In this document: positions 1 through 5,029 of the stretch, one piece after another
How the letters are laid out: every line of letters starts with the position of its first letter
Position numbering within the stretch: the first letter of the stretch is position 1
NCBI GenBank assembly: GCA_011049495.1
Contig: DSBF01000173.1
Span: forward strand, 1-5,580
Direction of reading: 5' to 3'
From: Ignavibacteria bacterium
GTDB lineage: Bacteria; Bacteroidota; Ignavibacteria; Ignavibacteriales; Melioribacteraceae
DNA length: 5,580 nucleotides
The notes under the pieces: generated by a model
What the model was told of the DNA's origin: nothing
What the model saw: the letters and a program-made list of their open reading frames with translations, nothing else
Databases searched by the model: none
Position numbers and translations under genes: made by a program

Positions 1-13
1 AGCCTATTAATGC

Positions 14-49
14 AACATTGAAGGTTAAAAACAAGCAACCTTCAATGTT
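14..49. repeat. Perfect 13-bp hairpin near left edge
   Basis: AACATTGAAGGTT at 14-26 is exactly complementary to AACCTTCAATGTT at 37-49, leaving a 10-base loop. On neither strand does the stem run into a clear T tract, so it is not a textbook rho-independent terminator. It could still end transcription of the leftward genes or of a gene outside the window. The rest of 1-225 is AT-rich and shows no credible coding region. Confidence 0.6.
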
Positions 50-215
50 TGTGCGTAAGGTGACTAATTAATTTTTCCATTTGCTAACTGCTAAATGTGT
101 AATAAACTAAACAACTTAGATGAATACTTATTTAAAATTTAGGGTAACTCCTGAGTAAATTATTTTTCATTTATTATTGAGTGCCGGAGAAAGGATTTCG
201 CAAATATTTCAGTGT

Positions 216-250
216 ACGAATTTTATTACCGAGTTTTGTGCGGCGTGCAT
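216..250. repeat. Degenerate half of the attC-like element at the 3' end of the 286-aa gene
   Basis: The plus strand here contains CGAATTTTATTACCG followed by GTTTTGTGCGGCGTGCA. Read in reverse complement this resembles the left arm of the larger element at 1122-1153 (TGCACAACCG, then CGGTATAAAATCG), apart from small indels. The 286-aa gene is therefore bracketed by inverted versions of the same motif. I could not find a convincing partner arm to its left, so this is either a half-element or a decayed copy. Confidence 0.35.
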
Positions 251-1086
251 TTTATTAATCTATCAAATAAATCTATTTTGGTGAAATATTTCTTAATATT
301 GAGCCCAGCGCTGTCTTCTTCAGTTTTAATCAATCCGAAGTAATCTAAAAACCGGTCGAATGTACGAATTGAATAACAATTAGTTGAATTACTTTCTAAC
401 GTTCCATAATTCGTTTCAACAGATTCTAATAATTTTGGATATGCTTTAAAATATTTCTCAGCGTAAAATGAATCCAATCGTTTTTCATTTCCATATTTTG
501 ACAGTAAGATCAATGAAAATCCCCATCCAAGCTGCCCGATTTGATTTTCACCGTATCCGTCGTAGTATGCCCAATTGAATTTTGTTGCGAATGTCAACAG
601 TATCAAACGCAATAACTCGTAATTATCCGCAAGAATTTTAGCAGATGATTTTGTTAAGCTCAATTTTCCGTTACGCTTTTTTACCAATCCCGCAAGTTCA
701 ATCAATATTCTTGTTAAGTTAACGGTCATTGAATCAGTCTCTTTGTATAATTTTGTAATGCCTTTTTCAATGTATTCATCTTTTAAAAATCCTTGCTGAT
801 AAAGTTCGGAAACAATTTTTGTAGGTAAAAATCCCTTGTTTGTTAGTTTAATTTCTCCGGCTTTGTCAAGCAAGCCGGTTAGATATTTAATCTGGTTAAG
901 GATTGGAATCTTTTGATAATCTGAACCGGATAGTTTTTGCAATTTAATCGGACTCTCTGCTTCAAAGGTAGAATACAATATTTGAGTCATTTCATAAGGT
1001 GAATACCCTTCGAAATCGGAAATACCCTGATTGTTTTGTTGATGCATTACTTTATCAAAATGTCTTTGTAATTCTACTAAATTCAT
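226..1086 (-). CDS. Conserved hypothetical protein, 286 aa, winged-helix-like segments
   Basis: I do not recognise a named function. The 286-residue protein is soluble, with no signal peptide or membrane segment. Near the N terminus it has a segment of the form DFEGYSPYEM (about 24-33). Two later stretches follow the pattern 'helix, LT, KG/K, hydrophobic helix': IKLTNKGFLPTKIV (about 79-92) and NGKLSLTKSSAKIL (about 138-151). Such stretches look like winged-helix or helical repeat units, and I associate this layout with uncharacterised Bacteroidota proteins and with C-terminal parts of plasmid pRiA4b ORF-3-type proteins; that is recollection, not a search. The ATG start at 1086 has only an A-rich leader and no strong Shine-Dalgarno, which is common in Bacteroidota. 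The C terminus (KCTPHKTR) lies in sequence resembling the palindromic element upstream of the gene, suggesting a cassette-like unit. The gene appears intact. Confidence 0.75.
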   Translation of the reverse strand: MNLVELQRHFDKVMHQQNNQGISDFEGYSPYEMTQILYSTFEAESPIKLQKLSGSDYQKIPILNQIKYLTGLLDKAGEIKLTNKGFLPTKIVSELYQQGFLKDEYIEKGITKLYKETDSMTVNLTRILIELAGLVKKRNGKLSLTKSSAKILADNYELLRLILLTFATKFNWAYYDGYGENQIGQLGWGFSLILLSKYGNEKRLDSFYAEKYFKAYPKLLESVETNYGTLESNSTNCYSIRTFDRFLDYFGLIKTEEDSAGLNIKKYFTKIDLFDRLIKCTPHKTR

Positions 1087-1121
1087 AAAGTTTTTTTATT
1101 TTATTGTTGGTTTTGTATGAT

Positions 1122-1257
1122 GCACAACCGTTGGCGGTATAAAATCGTTGCGCACTTCAAAGCTCAAACGTATCAGCCCGCAAAGCCGCCCATTAAATGT
1201 TATTTTATTCAAATATAGTACTATCCGCGCAATGTTTTATGACCGCGTGTTGGCAGC
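1122..1257. repeat. Long imperfect palindrome, attC-like stem with internal loop and bulge
   Basis: The left arm at 1134-1153 (GCGGT, ATAAAA, TCG, TTGCGC) pairs with the right arm at 1227-1246 (GCGCAA, TG, TTTTAT, G, ACCGC). This gives 17 base pairs, broken by a TCG/TG internal loop and one bulged G. Farther out, CAAC at 1125-1128 can pair with GTTG at 1249-1252 across an asymmetric loop. The terminal loop (1154-1226) is about 73 bases. Short boxes, unpaired spacers and an extrahelical base recall integron attC sites, but no integrase is present and the match is architectural only. The element lies between the 286-aa gene and the kinase gene, and the kinase stop codon (1237-1239) falls inside its right arm. 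The inverted-repeat stem is seen directly; the recombination-site reading is inference. Confidence 0.6.
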
Positions 1258-1812
1258 AAGCATTAGTTCGTTAAGCCCGATTTTTTCAATAATCATTTCT
1301 GGTATGTTTTCTAATCTCACGTTATCAATGTTAATCTGAAAATCTGCCCTATTATAAGATTCCTTGAAATAATTATAATCCGCTCGAATCTTTTTTAAAT
1401 ATCTCCTTTTCTTTGATTCATCAAGTTTTTCAGTTATCGGATTTGAGTCCTTGTCATAAAAGGTTAACCTATCCAAGACATTCTCAAATGAATCATTTAT
1501 AAAAATTGAATATAAGTCTTTGTTTGCCTTGTGTTTTTTATACACTCGAAGATATGAAAATTTCAATCCTGATGGTGTTCCAGAAATTACCGAATCAATG
1601 TTTTTTGAAAACAGATAATCTAAAACAACACTTGCTTTCTCTCTGTATCCATTCGTTGTAAAACACTCATCTTGAATTCGTTCAATAGGTTTTTTATAAT
1701 ATTTCTGAATTTCTAAATCTAGGTCAAAGAATGAAAAACCAATTTTTTCAGCCAACATTTTCCCAATTGTTGTTTTACCTACACAGCTTATACCAACTAA
1801 ATATATAATCAT
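1237..1812 (-). CDS. P-loop kinase, shikimate kinase-like (191 aa)
   Basis: A cytoplasmic nucleoside/small-molecule kinase-like P-loop NTPase. The Walker A motif is GISCVGKT at residues 7-14, followed by FFDLDLEIQ (about 28-36), equivalent to the D-x-D region of shikimate kinases, and by PIERIQDECF and YREKAS (about 57-62), which match the family's 'I-x-x-I, E, F-R-x-x-E' pattern. Where true shikimate kinases have a GGG substrate loop this protein has SGTPSG, so the substrate is probably different; a biosynthetic AroK role is unlikely. Its length is close to the usual 170-190 residues. The ATG at 1812 is preceded by GGAG (1820-1823) with a 7-base spacer, supporting this start. The last residues (LMLAANTRS) are encoded by the palindromic element into which the gene runs, a sign that the gene boundary was joined to that element by recombination. 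It lies 167 bases downstream of the 101-aa gene. Confidence 0.8.
   Translation of the reverse strand: MIIYLVGISCVGKTTIGKMLAEKIGFSFFDLDLEIQKYYKKPIERIQDECFTTNGYREKASVVLDYLFSKNIDSVISGTPSGLKFSYLRVYKKHKANKDLYSIFINDSFENVLDRLTFYDKDSNPITEKLDESKKRRYLKKIRADYNYFKESYNRADFQINIDNVRLENIPEMIIEKIGLNELMLAANTRS
1249..1262. repeat. 14-bp inverted repeat, left copy
   Basis: GTTGGCAGCAAGCA at this position is the exact reverse complement of TGCTTGCTGCCAAC at 2305-2318. The two copies bracket the kinase gene and the 101-aa gene. This copy also forms the outer edge of the attC-like stem and encodes part of the kinase C terminus. Confidence 0.7.
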
Positions 1813-1829
1813 GAATCCGCTCCAAAAAG

Positions 1830-1925
1830 GTCATTCCCGTGAAAATCCGTTGACTTCGTCTCCGAGACGAGCGGGAATCTCAAAACTTCATTTATTGTAT
1901 AGATTCCCACTTTCGTGGGAATGAC
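1830..1925. repeat. ATTCCC/GGGAAT palindrome cluster between two genes
   Basis: This intergenic element starts with GTCATTCCC (1830-1838) and ends with its exact inverse, GGGAATGAC (1917-1925). Inside are three nested structures: ATTCCCG near 1833-1839 matched by CGGGAAT near 1873-1879; TCGTCTC/GAGACGA at 1856-1870; and a perfect 8-bp hairpin, ATTCCCAC/GTGGGAAT, at 1903-1922 with a TTTC loop. The last has the form ATTCCC-N8-GGGAAT, the pattern of the dRS3 repeat of Neisseria, although similar palindromes arise in many genomes. The structure is a dispersed-repeat type; membership of a genome-wide family is inferred. Confidence 0.65.
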
Positions 1926-1937
1926 AATTTGAGTTTT

Positions 1938-1972
1938 TCGGTTTTTAGAGTGGGCTGAATCATAAAAACCGA
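1938..1972. repeat. 10-bp inverted repeat just after the 101-aa gene
   Basis: TCGGTTTTTA (1938-1947) is the exact reverse complement of TAAAAACCGA (1963-1972), with a 15-base loop. It begins 7 bases beyond the stop codon of the leftward 101-aa gene, a position that fits a transcription-termination or mRNA-stabilising hairpin. No T tract follows on the minus strand, so terminator function is uncertain. Confidence 0.45.
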
Positions 1973-1979
1973 GTGAAGC

Positions 1980-2285
1980 TTAAAAATCAAATTTACGCTT
2001 CTCAATCGGAATAGTTTTTACATTCTCAATATTTTCTAATATCTTTTTGCAAGTAGATTCTAATCTCTCTTTTTGGGGTGGATTCCCCCAAAAAAAATCG
2101 TCAAGCTCCCAGTCTTCCAGTTGCAATAATTCTCTGGTTAGTTTTTCCGCTTTATTAAGGTATTCAGCCTCATTTTTACAATCACCAGATAATACTCCAA
2201 ATCGTAAAGTCAAATCATGTGTTAATTTCTCAGCCTCAATTAAAATTCCGTCGTAAGATTCTCTTGATAAATCATCTGTATCCAT
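1980..2285 (-). CDS. Small conserved hypothetical protein (101 aa)
   Basis: A short, acidic, probably helical soluble protein with no named function that I can give. The sequence has several features of a genuine family. There is a central run 'ILIEAEKLTHDLTLRFGVL' (about 15-33), an NEAEYLNKAEKL helix (about 38-49), a distinctive aromatic/proline motif FFWGNPP (about 64-70), and a C-terminal IPIEKRKFDF. I recall similar small proteins scattered through Bacteroidota genomes, without a characterised member. ATG at 2285 has a weak AGG eight bases upstream. It is the first gene of a two-gene unit with the shikimate kinase-like gene, and its leader contains the right copy of the 14-bp inverted repeat. 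A short stretch with the same FWGNPP coding appears again at about 2918-2948. Confidence 0.65.
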   Translation of the reverse strand: MDTDDLSRESYDGILIEAEKLTHDLTLRFGVLSGDCKNEAEYLNKAEKLTRELLQLEDWELDDFFWGNPPQKERLESTCKKILENIENVKTIPIEKRKFDF

Positions 2286-2304
2286 GTGCTATACCTGTTT
2301 TTTT

Positions 2305-2318
2305 TGCTTGCTGCCAAC
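2305..2318. repeat. 14-bp inverted repeat, right copy
   Basis: TGCTTGCTGCCAAC is the exact reverse complement of 1249-1262. It lies in the short gap between the 101-aa gene start (2285) and the stop of the DUF6398-like gene (2334). Together the copies define a segment of about 1.07 kb carrying two genes. Confidence 0.7.
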
Positions 2319-2320
2319 GT

Positions 2321-2333
2321 TTGCCACTGGCAA
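2321..2333. repeat. 13-bp palindrome abutting a stop codon
   Basis: TTGCCA (2321-2326), a single C, then TGGCAA (2328-2333) form a perfect palindrome. It directly touches the stop codon of the DUF6398-like gene (2334-2336) and the 14-bp inverted repeat on its other side. It may be the remaining part of a palindromic boundary element like the one at 1122-1257, but there is no room for the full structure. Confidence 0.45.
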
Positions 2334-2840
2334 TTATTCATCTCTATTTGTATGAAATTCTATATCTTCTCCTCTTGCTCTGGCATCTCTGACCATTTGT
2401 TGCAAATCATCAGGCAAAGTATCAATCGGCACAATAAATCCATCAACCATAACCATTTTGTTAAAAGGATTTGATTCTGTCATTCTTTTTGTAGAAAATT
2501 CAGGACTAAAATGCCACATGTCAAACATATCTTTAATCTCTCGTGCTTTGTTGGATACCGTTGAATTTTTTGTCCCAAAGTATTCGCTAATTTGGTCAGC
2601 TGTCATATATGGTTCAAATGACTTATCAAACAAGAAATTTATCGAGCCTATAGCATAAACAACAGCAGCTGCCCAAATCTCAAGTTTACCTCTCTGAAAT
2701 GGAACATCTCTTTTTCTTCCGAGCTTTTTAATTAGCTTTTCACATAATTGAAAGTAGTCATCATCTAATTTTTGAGTGCAAAAAGCTCCAGTCATTTCAA
2801 GAAGTTTCTCCTCTTTTTGCTTTATCTCTTGTTTAGTCAT
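2334..2840 (-). CDS. DUF6398-like helix-turn-helix protein (168 aa)
   Basis: The sequence has the signature of the DUF6398 family. An N-terminal helical part is followed by LCEKLIKKLGRKRDVPFQRG (about 32-51), then EIWAAAVVYAIGSINFLFDK (about 54-73), then a helix-turn-helix-like stretch from MTADQISEYFGTKNSTVSNK on (about 79-105). The HTH and the alanine-rich helices resemble cyclin-box or DNA-binding folds, so a nucleic-acid-binding role is plausible but unproven. A distinct 40-residue tail includes VDGFIVPIDTLPDDLQQM. I take the ATG at 2840 as the start; an in-frame TTG at 2879 would add 13 residues but has no ribosome-binding site and falls outside the conserved part. The ATG itself has only a weak GAGA-type leader. 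It is the last accessory gene before the arsenic operon, which lies upstream of it in the same orientation, separated by 117 bases. Confidence 0.75.
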   Translation of the reverse strand: MTKQEIKQKEEKLLEMTGAFCTQKLDDDYFQLCEKLIKKLGRKRDVPFQRGKLEIWAAAVVYAIGSINFLFDKSFEPYMTADQISEYFGTKNSTVSNKAREIKDMFDMWHFSPEFSTKRMTESNPFNKMVMVDGFIVPIDTLPDDLQQMVRDARARGEDIEFHTNRDE

Positions 2841-2917
2841 AATGTAGTTTCTCGCTTGGAATTTTCTTAATCTGCTCAAAATTACCGATAATTTTTTAAA
2901 GTGTGAAATTTATTTTT

Positions 2918-2948
2918 TCTTTGTTTGGTGGATTTCCCCAAAATAAAA
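2918..2948 (-). pseudogene. Possible fragment related to the 101-aa gene
   Basis: In the gap downstream of acr3, positions 2927-2947 match 2077-2097, inside the 101-aa gene, at 19 of 21 bases. Read on the minus strand in the same frame it encodes FLFWGNPPNKE, against DFFWGNPPQKE in the intact gene. It is preceded directly by a TAG and reaches a TAA after about 17 codons. Either it is a scrap of a related gene left by recombination or a short repeat that happens to be used as coding sequence. The evidence is short and the call is tentative. Confidence 0.25.
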
Positions 2949-2957
2949 ACTAATGTG

Positions 2958-4091
2958 TTATTTTTTATCTGTTATATCCCGCAATACTTTTTTATTGGAA
3001 ATTTCCGTTGCGCATACATCTGGCGCTTTAATATCCGCCGGTTCAACTTTGCCGCCGAAATATTTTCTTTGAAAAAATAACGCGACATTAACCAACGCAA
3101 TCAAGACCGGAACTTCTACTAAAGGACCAATAACTGCCGCAAAAGCTTCGCCGCTGTTTATTCCGAATACGGCTATTGCAACAGCGATTGCCAGTTCAAA
3201 ATTATTGCTTGCTGCAGTGAATGCAAGAGTTGTGGTTTTGGAATAATCGGCGCCGATCTTTTTACCTATATAAAATGATATAAAGAACATTATCGCAAAA
3301 TAAAGTACCAGCGGAATTGCAATCCTTACAACATCGAGCGGAATTTTTACAATATATTCACCCTTAAGTGAAAACATCACAAGAATGGTGAAAAGCAACG
3401 CAATCAATGTTATCGGACTTATCCGAGGAATAAATTTCTTTTCATACCATTCTTTGGTCTTATATTTTAACGCAAAGTATCTCGTCAACATTCCGGCAAT
3501 AAATGGAATACCGAGATAGATGAAAACGCTTTCCGCTATTTGTCCGATTGTAATATCAACAGCGAAGGTTTGGAGTCCAAGCCATTCCGGTAAAATTGTT
3601 AAGAAGACATAAGCATAGACAGAAAAGAAAAGTACTTGAAATATTGAATTGAATGCAACAAGTCCGGCGGCATATTCCGTATCACCTTTTGCTAGTTGAT
3701 TCCATACAATAACCATTGCAATGCAGCGTGCTAATCCGATCAAAATTAATCCCGCCATATATTCGGGATAGTCTTGTAAAAATAATACTGCAAGAACGAA
3801 CATAACTACCGGACCGACAATCCAGTTTTGGACTAATGACAATGAAAGAATTTTAACATTTCGAAAAACATCGGGCAGTTCTTCGTACTTAACTTTTGCA
3901 AGGGGTGGATACATCATTAAGATTAATCCGATTGCAATAGGCACATTAGTAGTACCGACGCTGAACGAATCCCAAAATGTTGCAACCGAAGGGAAAAAGT
4001 GTCCGGAGAAAACTCCGATTAACATTGCGAGGAATATCCACAATGTTAAGTATCTGTCTAAAAATGAAAGTCGTTTTGTTAGGGTGCTCAT
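2958..4091 (-). CDS. acr3: ACR3-family arsenite efflux transporter (377 aa)
   Basis: An inner-membrane carrier that exports arsenite, usually driven by the proton motive force. The protein has about ten hydrophobic segments and family hallmarks throughout: LTLWIFLAMLIGVFSGHFFP near the N terminus, GLILMMYPPLAKVKYEE (about 55-71), QNWIVGP (about 88-94), IGLARCIAMVIVWNQLAKGD (about 118-137), and AASNNFELAIAVAIAVFG (about 293-310). Cys123 in GLARC and Glu299 in NNFELA correspond to the cysteine and glutamate reported as essential in characterised Acr3 proteins. The size matches the family. The start is the ATG at 4091, preceded by AAAGGA with a 5-base gap. An in-frame reading from TTG at 4151 adds 20 residues (MHPFNQRSI and onward) that come from the repeat element and are rejected. 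This is the last gene of the arsenic operon here; the C-terminal tail of about 35 residues is hydrophilic. Confidence in the family is very high, and in arsenite as substrate high. Confidence 0.96.
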   Translation of the reverse strand: MSTLTKRLSFLDRYLTLWIFLAMLIGVFSGHFFPSVATFWDSFSVGTTNVPIAIGLILMMYPPLAKVKYEELPDVFRNVKILSLSLVQNWIVGPVVMFVLAVLFLQDYPEYMAGLILIGLARCIAMVIVWNQLAKGDTEYAAGLVAFNSIFQVLFFSVYAYVFLTILPEWLGLQTFAVDITIGQIAESVFIYLGIPFIAGMLTRYFALKYKTKEWYEKKFIPRISPITLIALLFTILVMFSLKGEYIVKIPLDVVRIAIPLVLYFAIMFFISFYIGKKIGADYSKTTTLAFTAASNNFELAIAVAIAVFGINSGEAFAAVIGPLVEVPVLIALVNVALFFQRKYFGGKVEPADIKAPDVCATEISNKKVLRDITDKK

Positions 4092-4096
4092 ATTTT

Positions 4097-4103
4097 TCCT
4101 TTC
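4097..4103 (-). promoter_or_regulatory. Ribosome-binding site fixing the acr3 start
   Basis: On the minus strand GAAAGGA ends 5 bases before the ATG at 4091. It decides against the longer reading that begins inside the upstream repeat. Confidence 0.75.
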
Positions 4104-4127
4104 TTTTCTATTTCTTCGCAAATTTAT

Positions 4128-4237
4128 AGACCGCTGATTAAACGGATGCAACGGATTCCCGCCGATTTTAATCCGTGCAGATCAGTCCAATCTGCCGGAG
4201 TTCGGCGAAGTCTGCTGACAGTTACATCGGCGATCTA
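4128..4237. repeat. Interspersed palindromic repeat, copy 1 (between thioredoxin-like gene and acr3)
   Basis: It starts AGACCGCTGATTAAACGGA and ends ACATCGGCGATCTA. The ends can pair over 11 positions with one mismatch and one wobble. An internal stem ACGGATT/AATCCGT lies at 4151-4157 and 4170-4176. Compared with copy 2 it is about 27 bases longer: after GATCAGTCCAATC it carries extra sequence including GCCG-GAGTT-CGGC, a small hairpin. The last CTA (4235-4237) provides the TAG stop codon of the thioredoxin-like gene on the minus strand. The orientation is the same as copies 2 and 3. Confidence 0.85.
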
Positions 4238-4483
4238 TTGGTTTTTCTCTTTATTCAACCAATGCTCCAGTGTAGATTTTGTCGGGATTTTCCCTTGACT
4301 TAAAACATTATTGTTTACAATTAAACCAGGCGTCATAAACACACCTAAGTCTGCAAAGTCATTTACATCGGTTACTTTTTCGATATTTGCTTTAAAACTA
4401 TTTTCATCAACAACTTCTCTCACGAGTGTTTCTAACTTTAGACAGTTCGGGCATCCGCTTCCTACTACTTTGATGTTATGCAC
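4235..4483 (-). CDS. Small thioredoxin-like CxxC protein (82 aa)
   Basis: A small cytoplasmic redox protein of the 'redox-active disulfide protein 2' (MTH895-like) type. It starts HNIKVVGSGCPNC with the active-site pair Cys11 and Cys14, and has a cis-proline region MTPGLIVN with Pro52 and a C-terminal GKIPTKSTLEHWL helix. Members of this family often sit beside DUF318 permeases and arsenic genes, as here. The likely role is thiol-disulfide exchange or metalloid handling for the neighbouring transporter; this is inferred from context. I choose the GTG at 4483 because GGGAG lies 7 bases upstream and because the conserved fold begins right there. The longer reading from 4525 adds 14 residues (MHPFNPRSIKGRDE), mostly repeat-derived. 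The TAG stop comes from repeat copy 1. The gap to acr3 is filled by that repeat. Confidence 0.9.
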   Translation of the reverse strand: MHNIKVVGSGCPNCLKLETLVREVVDENSFKANIEKVTDVNDFADLGVFMTPGLIVNNNVLSQGKIPTKSTLEHWLNKEKNQ

Positions 4484-4490
4484 TTCATCT

Positions 4491-4495
4491 CTCCC
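4491..4495 (-). promoter_or_regulatory. Ribosome-binding site fixing the GTG start of the thioredoxin-like gene
   Basis: GGGAG on the minus strand sits 7 bases before the GTG at 4483, immediately inside the edge of repeat copy 2. It supports the short form of the protein. Confidence 0.7.
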
Positions 4496-4501
4496 TTTTA
4501 T

Positions 4502-4584
4502 GGACCGCGGATTAAACGGATGCAACGGATTTTCGCTGATTTAAATCCGTGCAGATCAGTTTAATCCGTTACATCAGCGGTCTA
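4502..4584. repeat. Interspersed palindromic repeat, copy 2 (between GxxExxY gene and thioredoxin-like gene)
   Basis: The most regular copy. Three nested stems can be read: GACCGC (4503-4508) with GCGGTC (4577-4582); GGATTAAAC (4509-4517) with GTTTAATCC (4559-4567); and ACGGATTT (4525-4532) with AAATCCGT (4543-4550) around a 10-base loop. Its final CTA (4582-4584) supplies the TAG stop of the GxxExxY gene. The transcript would form a long hairpin between two cistrons, which could stabilise mRNA or modulate downstream expression. Confidence 0.88.
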
Positions 4585-4974
4585 TTTGTTTTTCGGTTTT
4601 AGTTTATTCTCCAATATCATTCTTTTGAATTCCGGCTTCTGCCCAAAGTTGAGAAGTAATCCTACTTCAATTTCAGTAGCTTTTAGGTAATTCAATAATT
4701 GTGCTTGATGTTCCGGCATTAAAACTTCACAAGCCTTTAATTCCAAAATCACTTTATTTTCAACAAGAATATCTGCATAATATTCACCGACTTCTTTTTC
4801 TTTGTAAAATACTTTTATTTGCTTTTGTCTTTCACAATGCAACCCCAGTTCATTCAATTCTATCATCATAGAGTTTTCATAAACCTTTTCTAAAAAACCG
4901 TAACCTAATGTATTATAGACATTGTAAAATGATCTCAAAACTTTATCAGTAATGTCTTTATGTAGAATTGTCAT
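4582..4974 (-). CDS. GxxExxY protein, PD-(D/E)XK-fold (130 aa)
   Basis: The family name motif is explicit: GFLEKVY at residues 26-32, in the context LGYGFLEKVYENSM. The PD-(D/E)XK nuclease core is also visible: YADILVENKVILELKA, with Asp68, Glu78 and Lys80, and a following HQAQLLNYL helix containing Gln92. All expected active-site residues are present, so a nuclease-like activity is possible, but the biological role of GxxExxY proteins is not established. The length is usual for the family. I use the ATG at 4974 because GGAGG lies 5 bases upstream; an ATG at 4986 would put that ribosome-binding site inside its own coding sequence. The gene is bracketed by copies 2 and 3 of the interspersed repeat, in the same orientation, and interrupts an arsenic operon with which it has no obvious functional link. 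An AT-rich leader of about 55 bases before it could hold its own promoter. Confidence 0.93.
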   Translation of the reverse strand: MTILHKDITDKVLRSFYNVYNTLGYGFLEKVYENSMMIELNELGLHCERQKQIKVFYKEKEVGEYYADILVENKVILELKACEVLMPEHQAQLLNYLKATEIEVGLLLNFGQKPEFKRMILENKLKPKNK

Positions 4975-4979
4975 TTCTT

Positions 4980-4984
4980 CCTCC
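4980..4984 (-). promoter_or_regulatory. Ribosome-binding site fixing the GxxExxY start
   Basis: GGAGG on the minus strand is 5 bases before the ATG at 4974, a strong and well-spaced site. It overlaps the alternative upstream ATG (4984-4986), which makes that start unlikely. Confidence 0.75.
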
Positions 4985-5029
4985 ATTGATTAATAATTTA
5001 TATGCATATTTATTTTAATGTGATTGCAA

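Noticed and set aside
1148..1339. Plus-strand open frame across the attC-like element and kinase 3' end
   Set aside because: It is antisense to the kinase and the palindrome, and has no recognisable protein features.
2047..2658. Three plus-strand open frames opposite the 101-aa and DUF6398-like genes
   Set aside because: They are antisense shadows of better-supported genes with low-complexity serine-rich or hydrophobic products.
2841..2879. TTG start adding 13 residues to the DUF6398-like protein
   Set aside because: No ribosome-binding site and no family similarity in the extra residues; ATG at 2840 is preferred.
2911..2957. Rho-independent terminator after acr3
   Set aside because: The TTTGG/CCAAA pairing is short with a mismatch, and no T tract follows the stem on the minus strand.
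4092..4151. N-terminal extension of acr3 (20 residues starting MHPFNQRSI)
   Set aside because: It begins at a TTG inside repeat copy 1 and has no ribosome-binding site; the ATG at 4091 has one and begins the conserved protein.
4484..4525. N-terminal extension of the thioredoxin-like protein (14 residues starting MHPFNPRSI)
   Set aside because: It is translated mainly from repeat copy 2, and resembles the acr3 extension only because both come from the same repeat. The GTG at 4483 fits better.
4311..4544. Plus-strand open frame opposite the thioredoxin-like gene
   Set aside because: It is antisense to a clear CxxC protein and runs into repeat copy 2; its product is serine/threonine-rich without motifs.
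4985..5029. Dedicated promoter for the GxxExxY gene
   Set aside because: The AT-rich leader contains TTGCAA and TATA-like strings, but no pair has convincing -35/-10 or Bacteroidota -33/-7 spacing, so it is noted in the gene entry only.
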